From: Symbiodinium natans
Taxonomy: Eukaryota; Sar; Dinophyceae; Suessiales; Symbiodiniaceae
Direction of reading: 5' to 3'
DNA length: 64,000 bases
NCBI GenBank assembly: GCA_905221605.1
Contig: CAJNDS010000096.1
Span: 168,226 to 232,225, forward strand
Of the stretch, positions 49,001-61,900 are shown in pieces. Each line of letters opens with the position of its first letter. Within the stretch, counting starts at the first letter, position 1. Made by a program: the position numbers and the translations under genes. The notes under the pieces are model-generated. The model made no database searches, was not told the DNA's origin, and was given only the letters and a program-made list of their open reading frames with translations.

Positions 49001-52000
49001 TAGGGTTTAGGGTTTAGGGTTTAGGGCTTAGGGCCCCAAAACCTCCCACCAGGCTCAGGGTTTTTTAGGCTTTTGGGGCTGCGCTCCCAACTTCTGGTCT
49101 CTCCTGGTGTTCCTATCCCCCCCCCCAAAAAAAAAGCAACAAAACCTAAACCCTGAGTAAACCCTGCTTAAACCCTAAACCTACACCCTACACCTTAAAC
49201 CCGAAACCCTAGCCCTAAGCCCTAAACCCGAAAACCCAAACCTTGGGTTCGGCCGGTCCACACTAACAGTCACCACCAGCAGACCCACAAATAAAAGCAC
49301 CCGGTAAATGCCAAAAAATTGACTGAGATTCCTGCTATTCCTGGTGCTATTCCTGGTGCTATTTCTGGTGCTATTTCTGGTGCATTTTTTTGTGCTATTC
49401 CTGGTGCTATGTCTGGTGCTATTTCTGGTGCATTTTTTTGTGCTATTCCTGGTGCTATTTCTGGTGCTATTTTTTGTGCTATTGTTTGTGCTATTTCTGG
49501 TGCTATTTCTGCTGCTATGTGACTAACAGTCACCACCAGCAGACCCACAAAAAGAAGCACCCGGTAAATGCTAAAATTGACTGGGATTCCTGGTGCTATT
49601 TTTGGCCTGTGTGTTATAAGGCCACGGCGTTATTTGACTGTTAGTGTGGACCGGCCGAACCCAACCTAAACCTAAGTTCTCTATTTGGGGTACACGGAAG
49701 AAGGGACTACTCAAGGGAACCGCCCATGTGGGGCTGTAGGGCAGCTTAGATTGCGGCTCTACTGCGTAAGCTACCCTGAGACCCGAAAACCCCAAGAGTG
49801 AGAAGGAGCCGGAGAGGGAAATATGGACGAAAGTTTCAGAAAGAGCGAGAGAGAGAGAGAACGAAAAGAAAATACAAAAACAAACAAAGCAATAAAGAGG
49901 GAGCTGAGGGAAGAAAGACAATCAAAGAAAGAAAGATAGAGAGATAGCAAGAACAAACACAAACGCACACACACAGAGACACACACAAAAAAACCTAACA
50001 CCCAAAGGATTTAGGGATTTGGGCACTGTACGGAGAACCACGCTCCCTAAACCATAAATCCTGCGGATCCAGTGGCTTTCCGTGACTGCAGGCACATGGG
50101 GTTCGAGCTCGAAGCCGACAATCATGCCCAGCATATCCTGGGGAGAAAGGCGTAGGGATTGTAGGGTTGTTTGCAGTGAAGGTTTTAGGGTTGAATTGTC
50201 AGGGTTCAGTTAGGGTTTAGGATTTGTTTGCTTGGGATTTTAGGGCTCAGGGGTTTACGTGCTACAAATCACTAGCCTCAACTCAAGCCTAAAACCGTCT
50301 ACTTTCTCTTGGGGCCTAGGCCTTAGTGCAGGCCCCTAATTTTTGCAGCCCTTATATCGGCCTTATATGCTCCTCTTACCCCAAACCTCCCTAAACCCCA
50401 AAACCTAAACCCCAAGCCCCAAATGCAAAGTGCCCACAAACCCTTCAGCTTCCCCCCCACACGTTCTCCAACAACTAAACCTTAAACCTTAAACCCTGAA
50501 CCCTAAGACCGAGCTGCGTTCACGGCGTTCTCGATCTCCACGTTCTTGGCCACCAGGAAGTCTGTCGTGGCGCGCACGTGCCGCTCCTGAGGTCGTGCGT
50601 CTCTGTTTGGGGGGTGTAGGGCTAGCCCCCAAGCTGTCCGGATTCCCTAAACCCTAAACCCTAAACCCTAAACCCTAAACCCTAAACCCTAAACCCTAAA
50701 CCCTAAACCCTAAACCCTAAACCCTAAACCCTAATTCCCAAACCCTAACACACTCAAAGCCTCACCGAACTGTACCCCAACATCGTATCCCGCCGCCTAC
50801 CGCCCCCTACGCCAGCGCACCCCCCAATTTCATGTCTCTTAGTAGGGAAGTAGGGCTTCGGGTTTAGGATTAAGGGTTAAGGGTTTAGGGTTTAGGGGTT
50901 AGGGTTTCGCCACTTAAGGAGGTATAGCTGTATGACGGGATACATATTGTGCTTGATTAATTCCGATGCTTCTAGGGCATGAGCCCTCAGCTGGCACCTG
51001 AACTGTACCCCAAACTGACCCTAAAACCAACGACCTGCTGACTCCCCAGGGCGTAAATCCCTAAAACCAACAACGCACTTCACCCAGCCTAAACCCGGAA
51101 CCGGAAGCACTAAACCCTAAACCCTCAACCCTCAACCCTAAAGCCTCAACCCTCAACCCTAAACCGTAAACACTAAACCCTGACTAAAACCCTAAACCCG
51201 GCCTGCATCTCAACGAACTCCTCCAGCGTCACAAGCTCCTGCTCCTGCAGCCAGAGGCGGTGGATGGCTCGGAGACATATATGGTTTAAAGGGTTTGTAG
51301 GGTCCAGGGTGTATAGGGTTTAGGTTTTAGGGTTTAGAGTTTAGGGCTTAGGGTTTAGGGTTTAGGGTGCAGGGTTTAGGGTGTAGGGTGTAGGGTGTAG
51401 GGTGTAGGGTTTACGGGGCTTCAACCGTAGGATGAAGATCAGGAATCTCTAGTGCCCAGGCATAGCTGGAAACGCACAAGGGCAGGGTCCTCTGGGCGAA
51501 ACCCGCCCTAATCCTAAACCCTAAACCCCAAACCCCAAACCCTAAACCCTAAACCCCAAACCCTAAACCCTAAACCCCAAACCCTAAACCCTAAACCCCT
51601 AAACCCCCAAACCCCCAAAACCCCCAAACCCTAAGCCTACAGTCCACAGCTCCCGGCGCTGGAAAATGACTTCACAGACGAGGCCTCCGGCAAGTTCACC
51701 AGGAGAACGTTGGAGACCTTACGATTGCCGTTTGAAGGCTTGCGGTTTGGGGGCTTAGGGTTTAGGGAAGCCTCGAAGGACTAGGAAACCCCAAACCCCA
51801 AACCCTAAACCCGAAACCCTACACCCCACACCCTAGTCCCGAACCTTCCTAAACCCTAACCCCTAACCTTCCTATAGGGGGCTGAGGGTTAGGGGGCTGA
51901 GGGTTGAGGGTTCAGGCCTTAGGTTCCCAGGTGGATTGCACCTCTTTGAGGATTTAGGGTTGACGATGTCGGGTATGAGCCCCCTAAGCCCTAAACCCTG

Positions 52001-52901
52001 ACACCCTAAACCCTGAAACCCGAAACCCTAAAACCTAAAACCCTGAAACGCTCAAACCCTGAAACCCTGAAACCCCAAAAAAACCCTGAACCCTTAACCC
52101 TGAACCCTAAACCCTGACCCCTGAACCCTGACCCCTGAGCCCTGAACCCTGAACCCGAACCCCGGAATTCTGAGCCCAAAAGCCTCAACCCTCAACCCTA
52201 ACTTGGAAGCTCTGTTGACTTAGTAAGAAGGACTAGCAAGGTGGGTTTGCATAGTCCACCTCGGCCGGCGCTCTCTCTCTCTCTCTCTCGCTCTCTCGTT
52301 CTCTCTGTCTCACTCTCTCGCTCTCTCGCTCTCTCGTTCTCTCTCTCTCTCTCTCTCTGAATCCCTCTCTCTTTCTCTCTCCCTCCCTCTCTGCTCCCTC
52401 CCTCTCTCTGCCAGGGAGCAATCTTCAGGTTCGCGTCAATGCGGCTCTCCATGAGATCGTTCACCGCCATGACCAGCTGCTCGAGCCTTTCGCGGATTTT
52501 GGGGGGGTTTCCGAAACAGTACTTTGGGGTACGGTTGAGGGTTGGGGTCTGGGCTTGTAGATTTGAACCTAAACCAACCCTAAACCCTAAACCATAAACC
52601 ACAAACCCTGAACCCTGTACCCTAAACCCTACACCCTAAACCCTAAACCCTCAACCCTAAACCCTAGCAGGAAACCCTTAATTTCCGAAAGCCGTCACAT
52701 TAAATCTCTGAAAAGCAAGCAAGGAGCCTGTCAAGCTCCTTCCAGACCTCCTCCAAGTAGGCCTCGATATTCCTGGGGGTTGACAGGGCTAGGATGCCAG
52801 CCTAAACCCCTAAACCCTTAAACCTCTAAACCCCTAAACTCCCAAACCTCCCCTGAACCTTGACTACCCGAATTCCAGCCCGGGTGAGCTTCTCTCTGAC
52901 T

Positions 52902-52937
<36 letters not shown>

Positions 52938-55900
52938 GACAGAGAGAAAGAGAAAGAGAGTTAGAGACAGAGAGAGAAAGCCTTTTCAACAACCCACCCC
53001 GCAGATCCTCACCCCTCAGCAATGCCCAAAATTTAGGGTTTAGGGTTCAGGGTTTAGGGTTTGGGGGGGGGGGGGTTCGTGGGTTCAGGGTTTGTGGTTC
53101 GAGGGTTTAGGGTTACTTACCCTAAATTCTTCTAAAGCCCTGGGACTCGAAACCATTGAACCCCAGAATTAGAACCCCACACTCCTCAACCCCACCTGTG
53201 ACTCAACCCACTGAGCCGCTAAAACCTCGAACCATAAAAGCCCTGAACCCACAAAACCAACCTAAACCCTAAACCCTGAACCCTGAACCCTGAACCCTAA
53301 ACCCTAAACCCTAAACCCTAAACCCTAAACCCTAAACCCTAAAGCCAAGGCCCAACCCATAACAACGCCCCCCGCCACCCCCCGAAAGCCATAGGCTAAG
53401 GCCTTTGAACGCCTTGGTTGAAGCTTTAGGGTTAAGGGTTTATATAGGGATTAGGGTTGAGGGTTTAGGGTTTACGGTTTAGGGCTTAGGGCTTAGAGTC
53501 CCTAAACCCTAAACCCGCTGAAGCCTAGACCCTAAACCCCTAGAACCCAAACCCGAAACCCTAAACCCTAAACCCTAAACCCTAAACCCTAAACTCTAAC
53601 CCTAAACCCTAAACCCTGAACTCTTCAACCCTTCCCCCGCCCCCCCAAAAAATCTGTAAGAAGTGCAGCCCTGGGCTCATCGAGGTCCAGGTCAGGATGA
53701 CGAGGCCCGGCCTGGCGTTTGTTCTTTGGGGGTGGGCTCGTTTAGGGTTTAGGGTCTAGGGTCTAGGGTTTAGGGTTTAGGGTTTAGGGTTTAGGGTTTA
53801 GGGTTTAGGGTTTAGGGTCTAGGGTCTAGGGTTTAGGGTTTAGGGTTTAGGGTTTAGGGTTTAGGGTTTAGGGTTTAGGGTCTAGGGCGTGCAACCTCAA
53901 GGCTCTTCATGTTGCTGGCATCTTGGCATCTCCCAGCAGGCTTCTTTGCCGCGGGATGCGCTTGCCAAGCTCCTACGGCTACTGCATATGCTTATTTGTC
54001 CAGTAACCTGGGGGAACTAAAGGTTAACCTTTGGGATTATAAGGGGATTATATTACCCCAAAAAGGTTAAAGGTTACCTACTCTACAAAGGTATGATCAC
54101 TTCTTTAAACCCTAAACCCTAAACCCTAAACCCCCCAAAACCCTAAGACCAGATTGCCGAAGCCGAATGGGCCTGGCGTCATCCTCACCCAAAACAAACG
54201 ACAGTGCAGGGTTGAGGATTAGGGGTTCGGGCTTCAAGGTTCATAGGTACTTCTAAGTAGGGTTTAGGGGTTTAGGGTTTAGGGTTTAGGGCTTGGGGTT
54301 CAGGGTTCAGGGTTCGGGGTTCAGGGTTCAGGGTTCAGGGTTCAGGGTTCAGGGTTCAGGGTTCAGGGTTCAGGGTTCAGGGTTTAGGGTTTAGGGTTTA
54401 GGGTTTAGGGTTTAGGTTTAGTTTAGGGTTTAGGTTTAGGGTTTTTAGGGTTTAGGGTTTAGGGTTTAGGGGTTTAGGGTTTAGGGTTTAGGGTTTAGGG
54501 TGCTGCCCTGACCATCAAGCTGGCTTCAGCTCCTGTTTGGGTCCTGGTGCTACCCCCTACCCCCCCCCCCAACGTTTCACAGAGGCTCAAGCAAATCAAC
54601 TTTTGGCATCCTTTGAGCTGACGAGCGCGTTTAAACCTTTCAACTATGCTCCAGCGGGGTCGGCGGCTTGAGCCGGAGGCTCTTAAATTTAGGGTTTAGG
54701 GTTTAGGGTTTAGGGTTTAGGGCTTAGGGTTTAAGGTTTAGGGTTTAGGGTTTTGAGAAGCGAGCTGGCACGGTTTTCAAGAGGGGGGGGTCGGGCGGGG
54801 TGCAGCCCTCCCTCCACCGTTTGCAAACACAATGCTCGCATGATGGCCTTGGGAAGGATTCAGTGCTTTGAAAACGCTTGCACAGTTTAAAGGAGGTGGG
54901 GCGTTGGGGGCGGGGTTGGGGAGGAAATTGCAAAACAAATGACCTGGGGGGTGGGGAGGAGGGGGGGGGGGGGGGGGGGGGCGTTTTTTTTTTTTGCTGC
55001 GGGTGCGCGTTTTTTTGCGCGGGGGCGCGTTTTTTTTTGCTGCGGGTGCGGGGGCGACACACGCCAGGTCACTCACTCACCGGGGCGGCCCCCGAAAAAA
55101 GCACCCACAGCAAAAAAGCACCCACAACCAAAAAAAAAACACGGGTTCCAGGGTTTAGGGTCTAGGGTCTAGGGTTTAGGGTTTAGGGTTTAGGGTTTAG
55201 GGTTTAGGGTTTAGGGTTTAGGGTTTAGGGTTTAGGGTTTAGGGTTTAGGAAACCCCGAAAGTCTTTGCCTCATCTTGAACTCCAAATTCTCCATGTGGG
55301 GTCGCATCAGGTTGGTGGCAATCGGCTTCACAGACTGCGTGACCCGACGGTACTCCTGCACATGCCCAGAGGATTAGGGTTCAGGGTTTAGGGTTTATGG
55401 TTTAGGGTTTAGGGTTTAGGGTTTAGGGTTTAGGGTTTAGGGTTCAGTGAGGAATTCAGGGATCAGGATTGAGGCTGAGGGTTTAGGGGCTAGGGCTTAG
55501 GGCTGAGGGGACGGTTCTACGACCGACACCCTTACCCCAAACCCTAAACCCTAAAGCTTCAAGGAGAATTCGACCTGGTCAGGTGGCAGTTTGGATGCAG
55601 GTACTTTGGGTGTCGGGCATGGTGATGCAATTCTTTACAGTCTAAACCCTCAAACCAAGCCCCAAGCCCTAAACCCTTCAAGGGCTTTAAGAAAGCCAAG
55701 AGGTTTGGGGGGGACGGGGCTTCGGATCACAGCTACGAAGGACTTACCGGGGAGAAGAGTTCCTTTCAAACTGCCAATTCGGTTCGTAGAGGCTGATTGA
55801 ACGAAATCAGGGTTTGGGTTTTGGGTTGGCGGTTCAGGGTACCAATGCAACCTCCACCCTCCGCCGCACATGTTCCGCTCACCTAGACACCCTATACCCC

Positions 55901-58900
55901 TAAGCTCTTTCAAGCGTCCACCACTCTTAGGGCAGTTACCTGGTCCCTGGATAGGGGCCCTTAAACCCCTTATAAACCCCTTTTATACCCTATACAACCA
56001 GGGCAGAGCACTTTAAGGGAGGTAAGGGACCATGCTGAGGGTCCCTGAAACTACCCCTAACCTCTCAAAAAGCTCGGGAAACTGGGGCATCCAGCTTCCC
56101 TTATAGAGCTTCTTTCGTTTTTTTTTCCGGCTTTGGGGTTTAAGGTAATCCTTTGAGAACTCTCACACCCAAGAGCATCATGGACCGTTGGCATTGGGGC
56201 TGTAAAGGGCTCTTTCAGGGCGTTAGGGCCTGAAGGCTTTAAGATTAGGGTTTTAGGGCTTCAGGGTTGGAGTCTTGAGGTTTTTAGTTTATATAGAGTT
56301 CGGAATTAGGCAACAGGAGGGTTCAGGGTCTAAGGCTCAGGGTTTAGGTTTAGGGATGTCCTTCAGGAAGAAGGAGAGCTCGTGGTTGTACGTCTTGAAC
56401 TTCTGCTCCTGGTGATTGCGGGATGTGAAGTTAGGGTGGAGTCCCTGTTATGGCACGGACCCTCTTTACCGGGTATCCAAGAATGGACCACAATGTTTTG
56501 AATTGCCCATGTCCAGGCATATCATGTAGATGAGGGTCCCGGTTCTTAGGGTTGAGGGTTCAGGGTTTAGGGTTTGGGGATTGGGGTTTGGGGTTTGGGG
56601 TGTGGGGTTTGGGGTGTGGGGTTTGGGGTGTGGGGTTTGGGGTTTGGGGCTTGGGGGTTGGGGTTTGGGGTTTGGGGTGTGGGGTGCGGGGTTTGGGGTT
56701 GGGGGTAGATGTTGTGTAAAAGTGGTGAGTGAACTTTGAGTCAGGGTTCAGCGTTTAGGGGCCGAATACGGCAGCTAAGCCTGGGAGTTGTATAGGATAC
56801 CATGAGTCGAGCCCAAGGTTCAAGCACCAGAAAGCTCCCCCAAAAAGCCTTTTGAACAAACCTGTTTTTAGGGTTTGGGGTGTTTAAGGTTTCGGCTTTG
56901 GGGTCTAGGGTACCTTATCCCCTAAACACGTAAACCCTAAACACCTAAACCCTAAACCCTCAACCCTAAACCCTAAACTACCCTTGTCCGGGGTTCGGGG
57001 GGGGGGGGGGCTCCTGCAGCAGAATCATCTTCGCCGACTCCGGAATCTCGACGCCACCTCAGGAGTCGGAGAAGTTTCAGGGTTTAGGGTTTAGCGTTTG
57101 GGTTTGGGGGTTTAGGGTTTAGGTTTGAGGTTTAGGGCTCAGCCCGAAAAACGACGAAAAGAGCCCCTACCCCAAATTCAAAATTTCAGTTTAACATTAT
57201 AGGGCTTAAGTCCCTAATTAAACCCAAAACTCCAATCCCCAAACCCTAAATACCCCCAAATCCCTAGAAAACCTGAAGCCTCTGTGAAGCCCCCTGAAGC
57301 CCTAACACCCTACAACCCTAAACCCCAAACCCTTAATGCAAACCCTTAATACCCCCAAATCCCTAGAAAACCTGAAGCCACTGAAGCCCCTGAAGCCCCT
57401 GAAGCCCCAAAACCCTACCACCCTAAGCTCGAATCCCGAAACCCTAAATACCCCTGAATTCCCAGAAATCGAAGGCCTCTGAAGACCCCTGAAGGCCCTA
57501 AAGCCCCACAACCCTTGCCAAGGCACCCATGCGGTCGAGGCAGCGCGTCTCTCGGATAAGCCTAGACGGTTTCAGGGTTTTAGGGTTTAGGGTTTAGGGT
57601 TTAGGGTTTAGGGTTTAGGGTTTAGGGTTTAGGGTTTAGGTTTAGGTTTAGGTTTAGGGTTTAGTTTATGGAGTTGGGCTTTGTCATGTGTGCCTGCAGG
57701 CCACAGCCCGAAACCCGACACCCCCAGCCCTAAACCCTAACCGTAAACCCTACAACCTAAACCCGAACCTTAAACCCTAAACCCTATCCTGCAACCAGGA
57801 ACTGGAGGATCTCCCAGTCGAAGTTGACATGGAAGCGCATGCCGTCATCCGGGTGCCTCGGAGGACAAACCCTTTTCAGGTTTTGGGTTTTGGGCTCCAC
57901 CAAACCCTAAACCCTAATCCCCAAACCCGAAACCCTAAACCTTATGGGATCAGTGGTTATGGGGTTCATCGGCTAAACGCAACCCTCCACCCTATATGTG
58001 GCCCGTTTCATGGTGTGCGGCTTTCAGGCTTGCATGGTTTCGGGTGTTGATGGTTCAAGGGTTTAGGGATTAGGGTTTAGGGTTTAGGGTTTAGGGATTA
58101 GGGTTTAGGGTTTAGGGTTTAAGGTTGAGGGTTTAGGGTTCAAGGGTCGAGGGCCTAAGGATGTAAGGTTTAGCCGTCAAGGGCTCATGGATCTTAAGAA
58201 TCTAAGGACTTTGGTTAGCAGGCTTTGCTGCTTTAAGGCTTTGGGGTTGGGATGTTCCCCCTTATACTAACATTATAGTACCCCCTATTATAGCCCCTAA
58301 ACTCTAAACCCTAAACCGAGGACTGCTGGAACATCCCAAATTTGGGGCTTAAGGAGGTCCCAGGTTGGGTCTGGGGCAGCACTTGAAAATCAGTCCAGGC
58401 CCGGACTCTGCAGCCCTCACGAGGAGAAGAAGAAAAAACGGCCGCAGAGCCTTGAGCCCTAAAGCCTAAACCCTAAACCCTAAGCCCTAAGCCCTAAGCC
58501 CTAAACCCTAAACCCTAAACCCTAAACCCTAAACCCTAACCCCTCAACCCTAAACCCCTCAAGCCCAGGGTGCTTGATGATCAGCGTCGCCTGCAGCCCG
58601 CTCTTCACCGTCTCGATGGAGGAGACCCAAGCCTACGGTCTTTGGAGAAGTAGAGGGTGTTTGTAGGGTATAGGAGTTTAGGGTTTAGGGTGTAGGGTTA
58701 GGGTTTAGGAGAGGGTTTGGGGTTATAGGGCAGCTTAGGATTCTTGGGGTTTAGGGTTTAGGGTGTTTGGCGTGTTTTCTGGTGTTTTGGAAGCTTCCGG
58801 TTCAGAGGGGCTTAGGATTTGGGGCTTGGGGACTTGGGACTCAACCCTGAAACCCTAAAGCCACACCCTAAACCCTAAATCCTAAACCCTGTAGACCCGA

Positions 58901-61900
58901 AAACTAACCCCCCCCCCCCTGCCCACCCTTTTGACAGCCTTCCACCTGAAGGCCCTAAGCCCCCTAAAGCCCTCTAAAGCCCTAAAGCCCTAAAGCCCTA
59001 AACTTTCTGCTTCTTAGTATGGAATGAGGTGCCCTATAAAGTCCCTGACAGGGTACTTATCGGGGAATGTAAGGTGTATACCTCATTCCCTTATTCCCTG
59101 CTCAGAACCAAGGAGTGAAGCCCTAAAACCCTAAAGCCCTGATGAAGCTTGTTTGGCACCGGAGGCGGTCTGTTTTGCTCTCACGACAGCTTTTGCTTGC
59201 CCAGCTTGTAGTGTGTCCTGGTCTCCTGGATGGCCTGGTCCATGGACACCTCTCTTGTCAGGATCAGAGCAAAGGAAAACGTTACCCAAGCATCGTAGTT
59301 TAGGGTCTAATTAGGGTTTAGGCTTTAGAGTTTGCAAAATTTGCAAATGCTAAAACAGCCCTGGACTTAAGGAAACCAGTCCCTAACCCGCAGATCTAAA
59401 CCTAAAGCCCTAAAACCCCCAACACCCTAACACCCTAAAACCTTAACACCCTAACACCCGAACACCCTAAGCCCTAAAACCCTAAACCAAACACCCAACC
59501 AAACACCCTAAACCCTAAGACCCTAACACCGTAAACACCCTAAATCCCGAACACCCTAAGACCTAAACCCTTAAACTCCCCCAAACCCTAAACCCTAATC
59601 CGTAGCCCTAACACCTAACAGCGTAACACCCTCAACCCTAAACCCTAAACCCTAGCCCTAAACCCTAAACCCTAAACCCTAAACCCTAAACCCTAAACCC
59701 TAAACCCTAAACCCTAAACCCTAAACCCTAAACCCTACAAGACAGCTCCGGGCCTCGGGCCAGGGGCCCAGCACCTCCCGGGCCTTGCGGTCGGAGAAGG
59801 TGTGGTGCCCGAAAGCCGCCCACATCGCGTACCTAGGGTTTAGGGTTTAGGGTTTAGGGTTTAGGGTTTAGGGTTTAGGGTTTAGGGCTTAGGGTTTAGG
59901 GTTTAGGGTTTAGCGTTTAGGGTTTAGGGTTTAGGGTTTAGGGTTCAGGGGTTGATAGGGGGGTTTAAAATCTTCTAAGGCGTTTAGCCCACATCGTGTT
60001 CGTATGGCACTTGTTGGGGTTCCTTGGGAGGTTTACTGCGGTAGGTTTGGGGCCCCAAAAAAATTAAATTGATATGGCTTTATAACGATTATATAGGGGT
60101 TAAGGGCAAGTTTAGAAGATTATGTTCAAACCTACCCCTGTTTACGTGTGTTGGAGTGCCTCATTGAGGTTTTATAGGGTTAATGGGGTTTATAGGGAGT
60201 TCTTTTAAGGTTTTCAAGGGGTTACAGGGGTTTGGGCGGTATTTAGGGTTCAGTGTTAAGTATTAGGGTTTAAGGTCAGGGGGGCTATAGGGGTTTGGGG
60301 GGTCGATGGGGTTACAGGGCTGTTATGGTTGATAGGGTGTTTAGGGTGTTTTGCCCACATCGTGTGCCTATGGAGCCCATGGTTTAGAGTTCAGGGCCCC
60401 TAATACCAAACGTTTGAAAGTTTTGTTACCCCTGCAGTTTGTGGTGCACAACCAGAGGAACCAACGAACAAATTAGGTCTCGGCTATTTAGCCCAACAAT
60501 ATAGAACTTGGTTCTGCTCGCCCCTCACAGTGCAACCCCCAAAAAAAGGTAGATTGAATTGCGGACTCAGATACTCCGTGAAGCCGTCGCCCCGCTGCAG
60601 CTGCACTCCGAAAAGAAACCACCTAGTTCATGGTTGGGATAATTGGGTTTAGGGTTTAGGGTTTAGGGTTTAGGGTTTAGGGTTTAGGGTTTACGGTTCA
60701 GGGTTCAGGGTTTAGGGTTTAGGGTTTGGCGTTTAGGGTTTAGGGTTTAGGTTTAGGGTTTAGGGTTTAGGGTTTAGGGTTTAGGGTTTAGGGTTTAGGG
60801 TTTAGGGTTTAGGGTTTAGGGTTTAGGGTTTAGGGTTTAGGGTTTAGGGTTTAGGTTAGGGTTTAGGGTTTAGGGTTTAGGGTTTAGGGTTTAGGGTTTA
60901 GGGTTTAGGGTTTAGGGTTTAGGGTTTAGGGTTTAGGGTTTAGGGTTTAGGTACCCTTAAACATGCAAAATGGTACCCAACTATGACAAAGCCACAGGGC
61001 GCGGCAGAGGAGGTCTGCAAGCCAAGCGGCCCACAGCAGAGCGGCGAAAGGGATGTCCCACTGCTCCAACACCTTGGTGGCCCAGTAACCATATTGTTAC
61101 TGTCATAAGGGGACCCTTTTTGGCTGGATACCCTAAACCCTAAACCCTAAACCCTAAACCCTAAACCCTAAACCCTAAACCCTAAACCCTGAGCCCTGAG
61201 CCCTGAGCCCTGAGCCCTGAGCCCCGAAGAAAAGCAAGGGTAAAGGGTCCCACAAAAACTACCAAGACACCGTCCGGCCAGCCACCTGGCACCGGTACAG
61301 GCGCTGGCAGTGCAGCAAGCCGCCATCCCCAGACTCGCCTACCGGATCCCTGACAAAGAGCGCCTGGCCGTGAGCTGGCGCGTCGCAGTCCTTCAGCTGC
61401 GCAGCCGCATGCACCAGGGCGTTGGCAGCATTGCGGAGGTAGATGCCCTGGCAGTAGCCGGTGCGCATGCTTAGGGGCAGCGGGTTGCCCGCCACCGTCC
61501 AGAAGTTCCGATCGCCAGGGCCCCAGATCCACGGCGGCCGCAGCACCGTGACGAGCAGGCCTTCCGCACGGCGCGCCTCGGCCAAAACCAGGGCTTCGGC
61601 CTCCAGCTTTGTCCGGCTGTACTCCGTGGAGGGGTTGGGGGGCACCGGGCTCTCTTCCGTGACATCCAGGCACTCCCTCTCTGCCATGAGCACGTTTGAA
61701 GTCGAGACGAAGACCAGGCGACGCACGCCGGCGCTTCGACAAGCCTCCAGGACGTTGCGTGTGCCCCGCACGTTGATCTCACGGCTGGCGGTGGGATGGA
61801 AGCACCGCCGGATGTCGATGTAGCCTGCCGCGTGGATGACCGTCTTGACGCCCTTCAGCAGCTCGGCGACGCGCGCGGCTTCGCGAATGTCGCACTGGGC

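Noticed and set aside
49270-49560. Alanine/isoleucine-rich repeat proteins (AIPGAISGAI and EIAPGIAQKN)
   Set aside because: Frames over the 12-bp minisatellite inside foldback element J.
54745-55172. Lys/Pro-rich ORFs on both strands
   Set aside because: Low-complexity G, A and T runs; no conserved features.
61182-61742. 186-codon minus-strand frame overlapping the dehydrogenase
   Set aside because: Out of frame with the Rossmann and YxxxK motifs; a shadow of exon 1.
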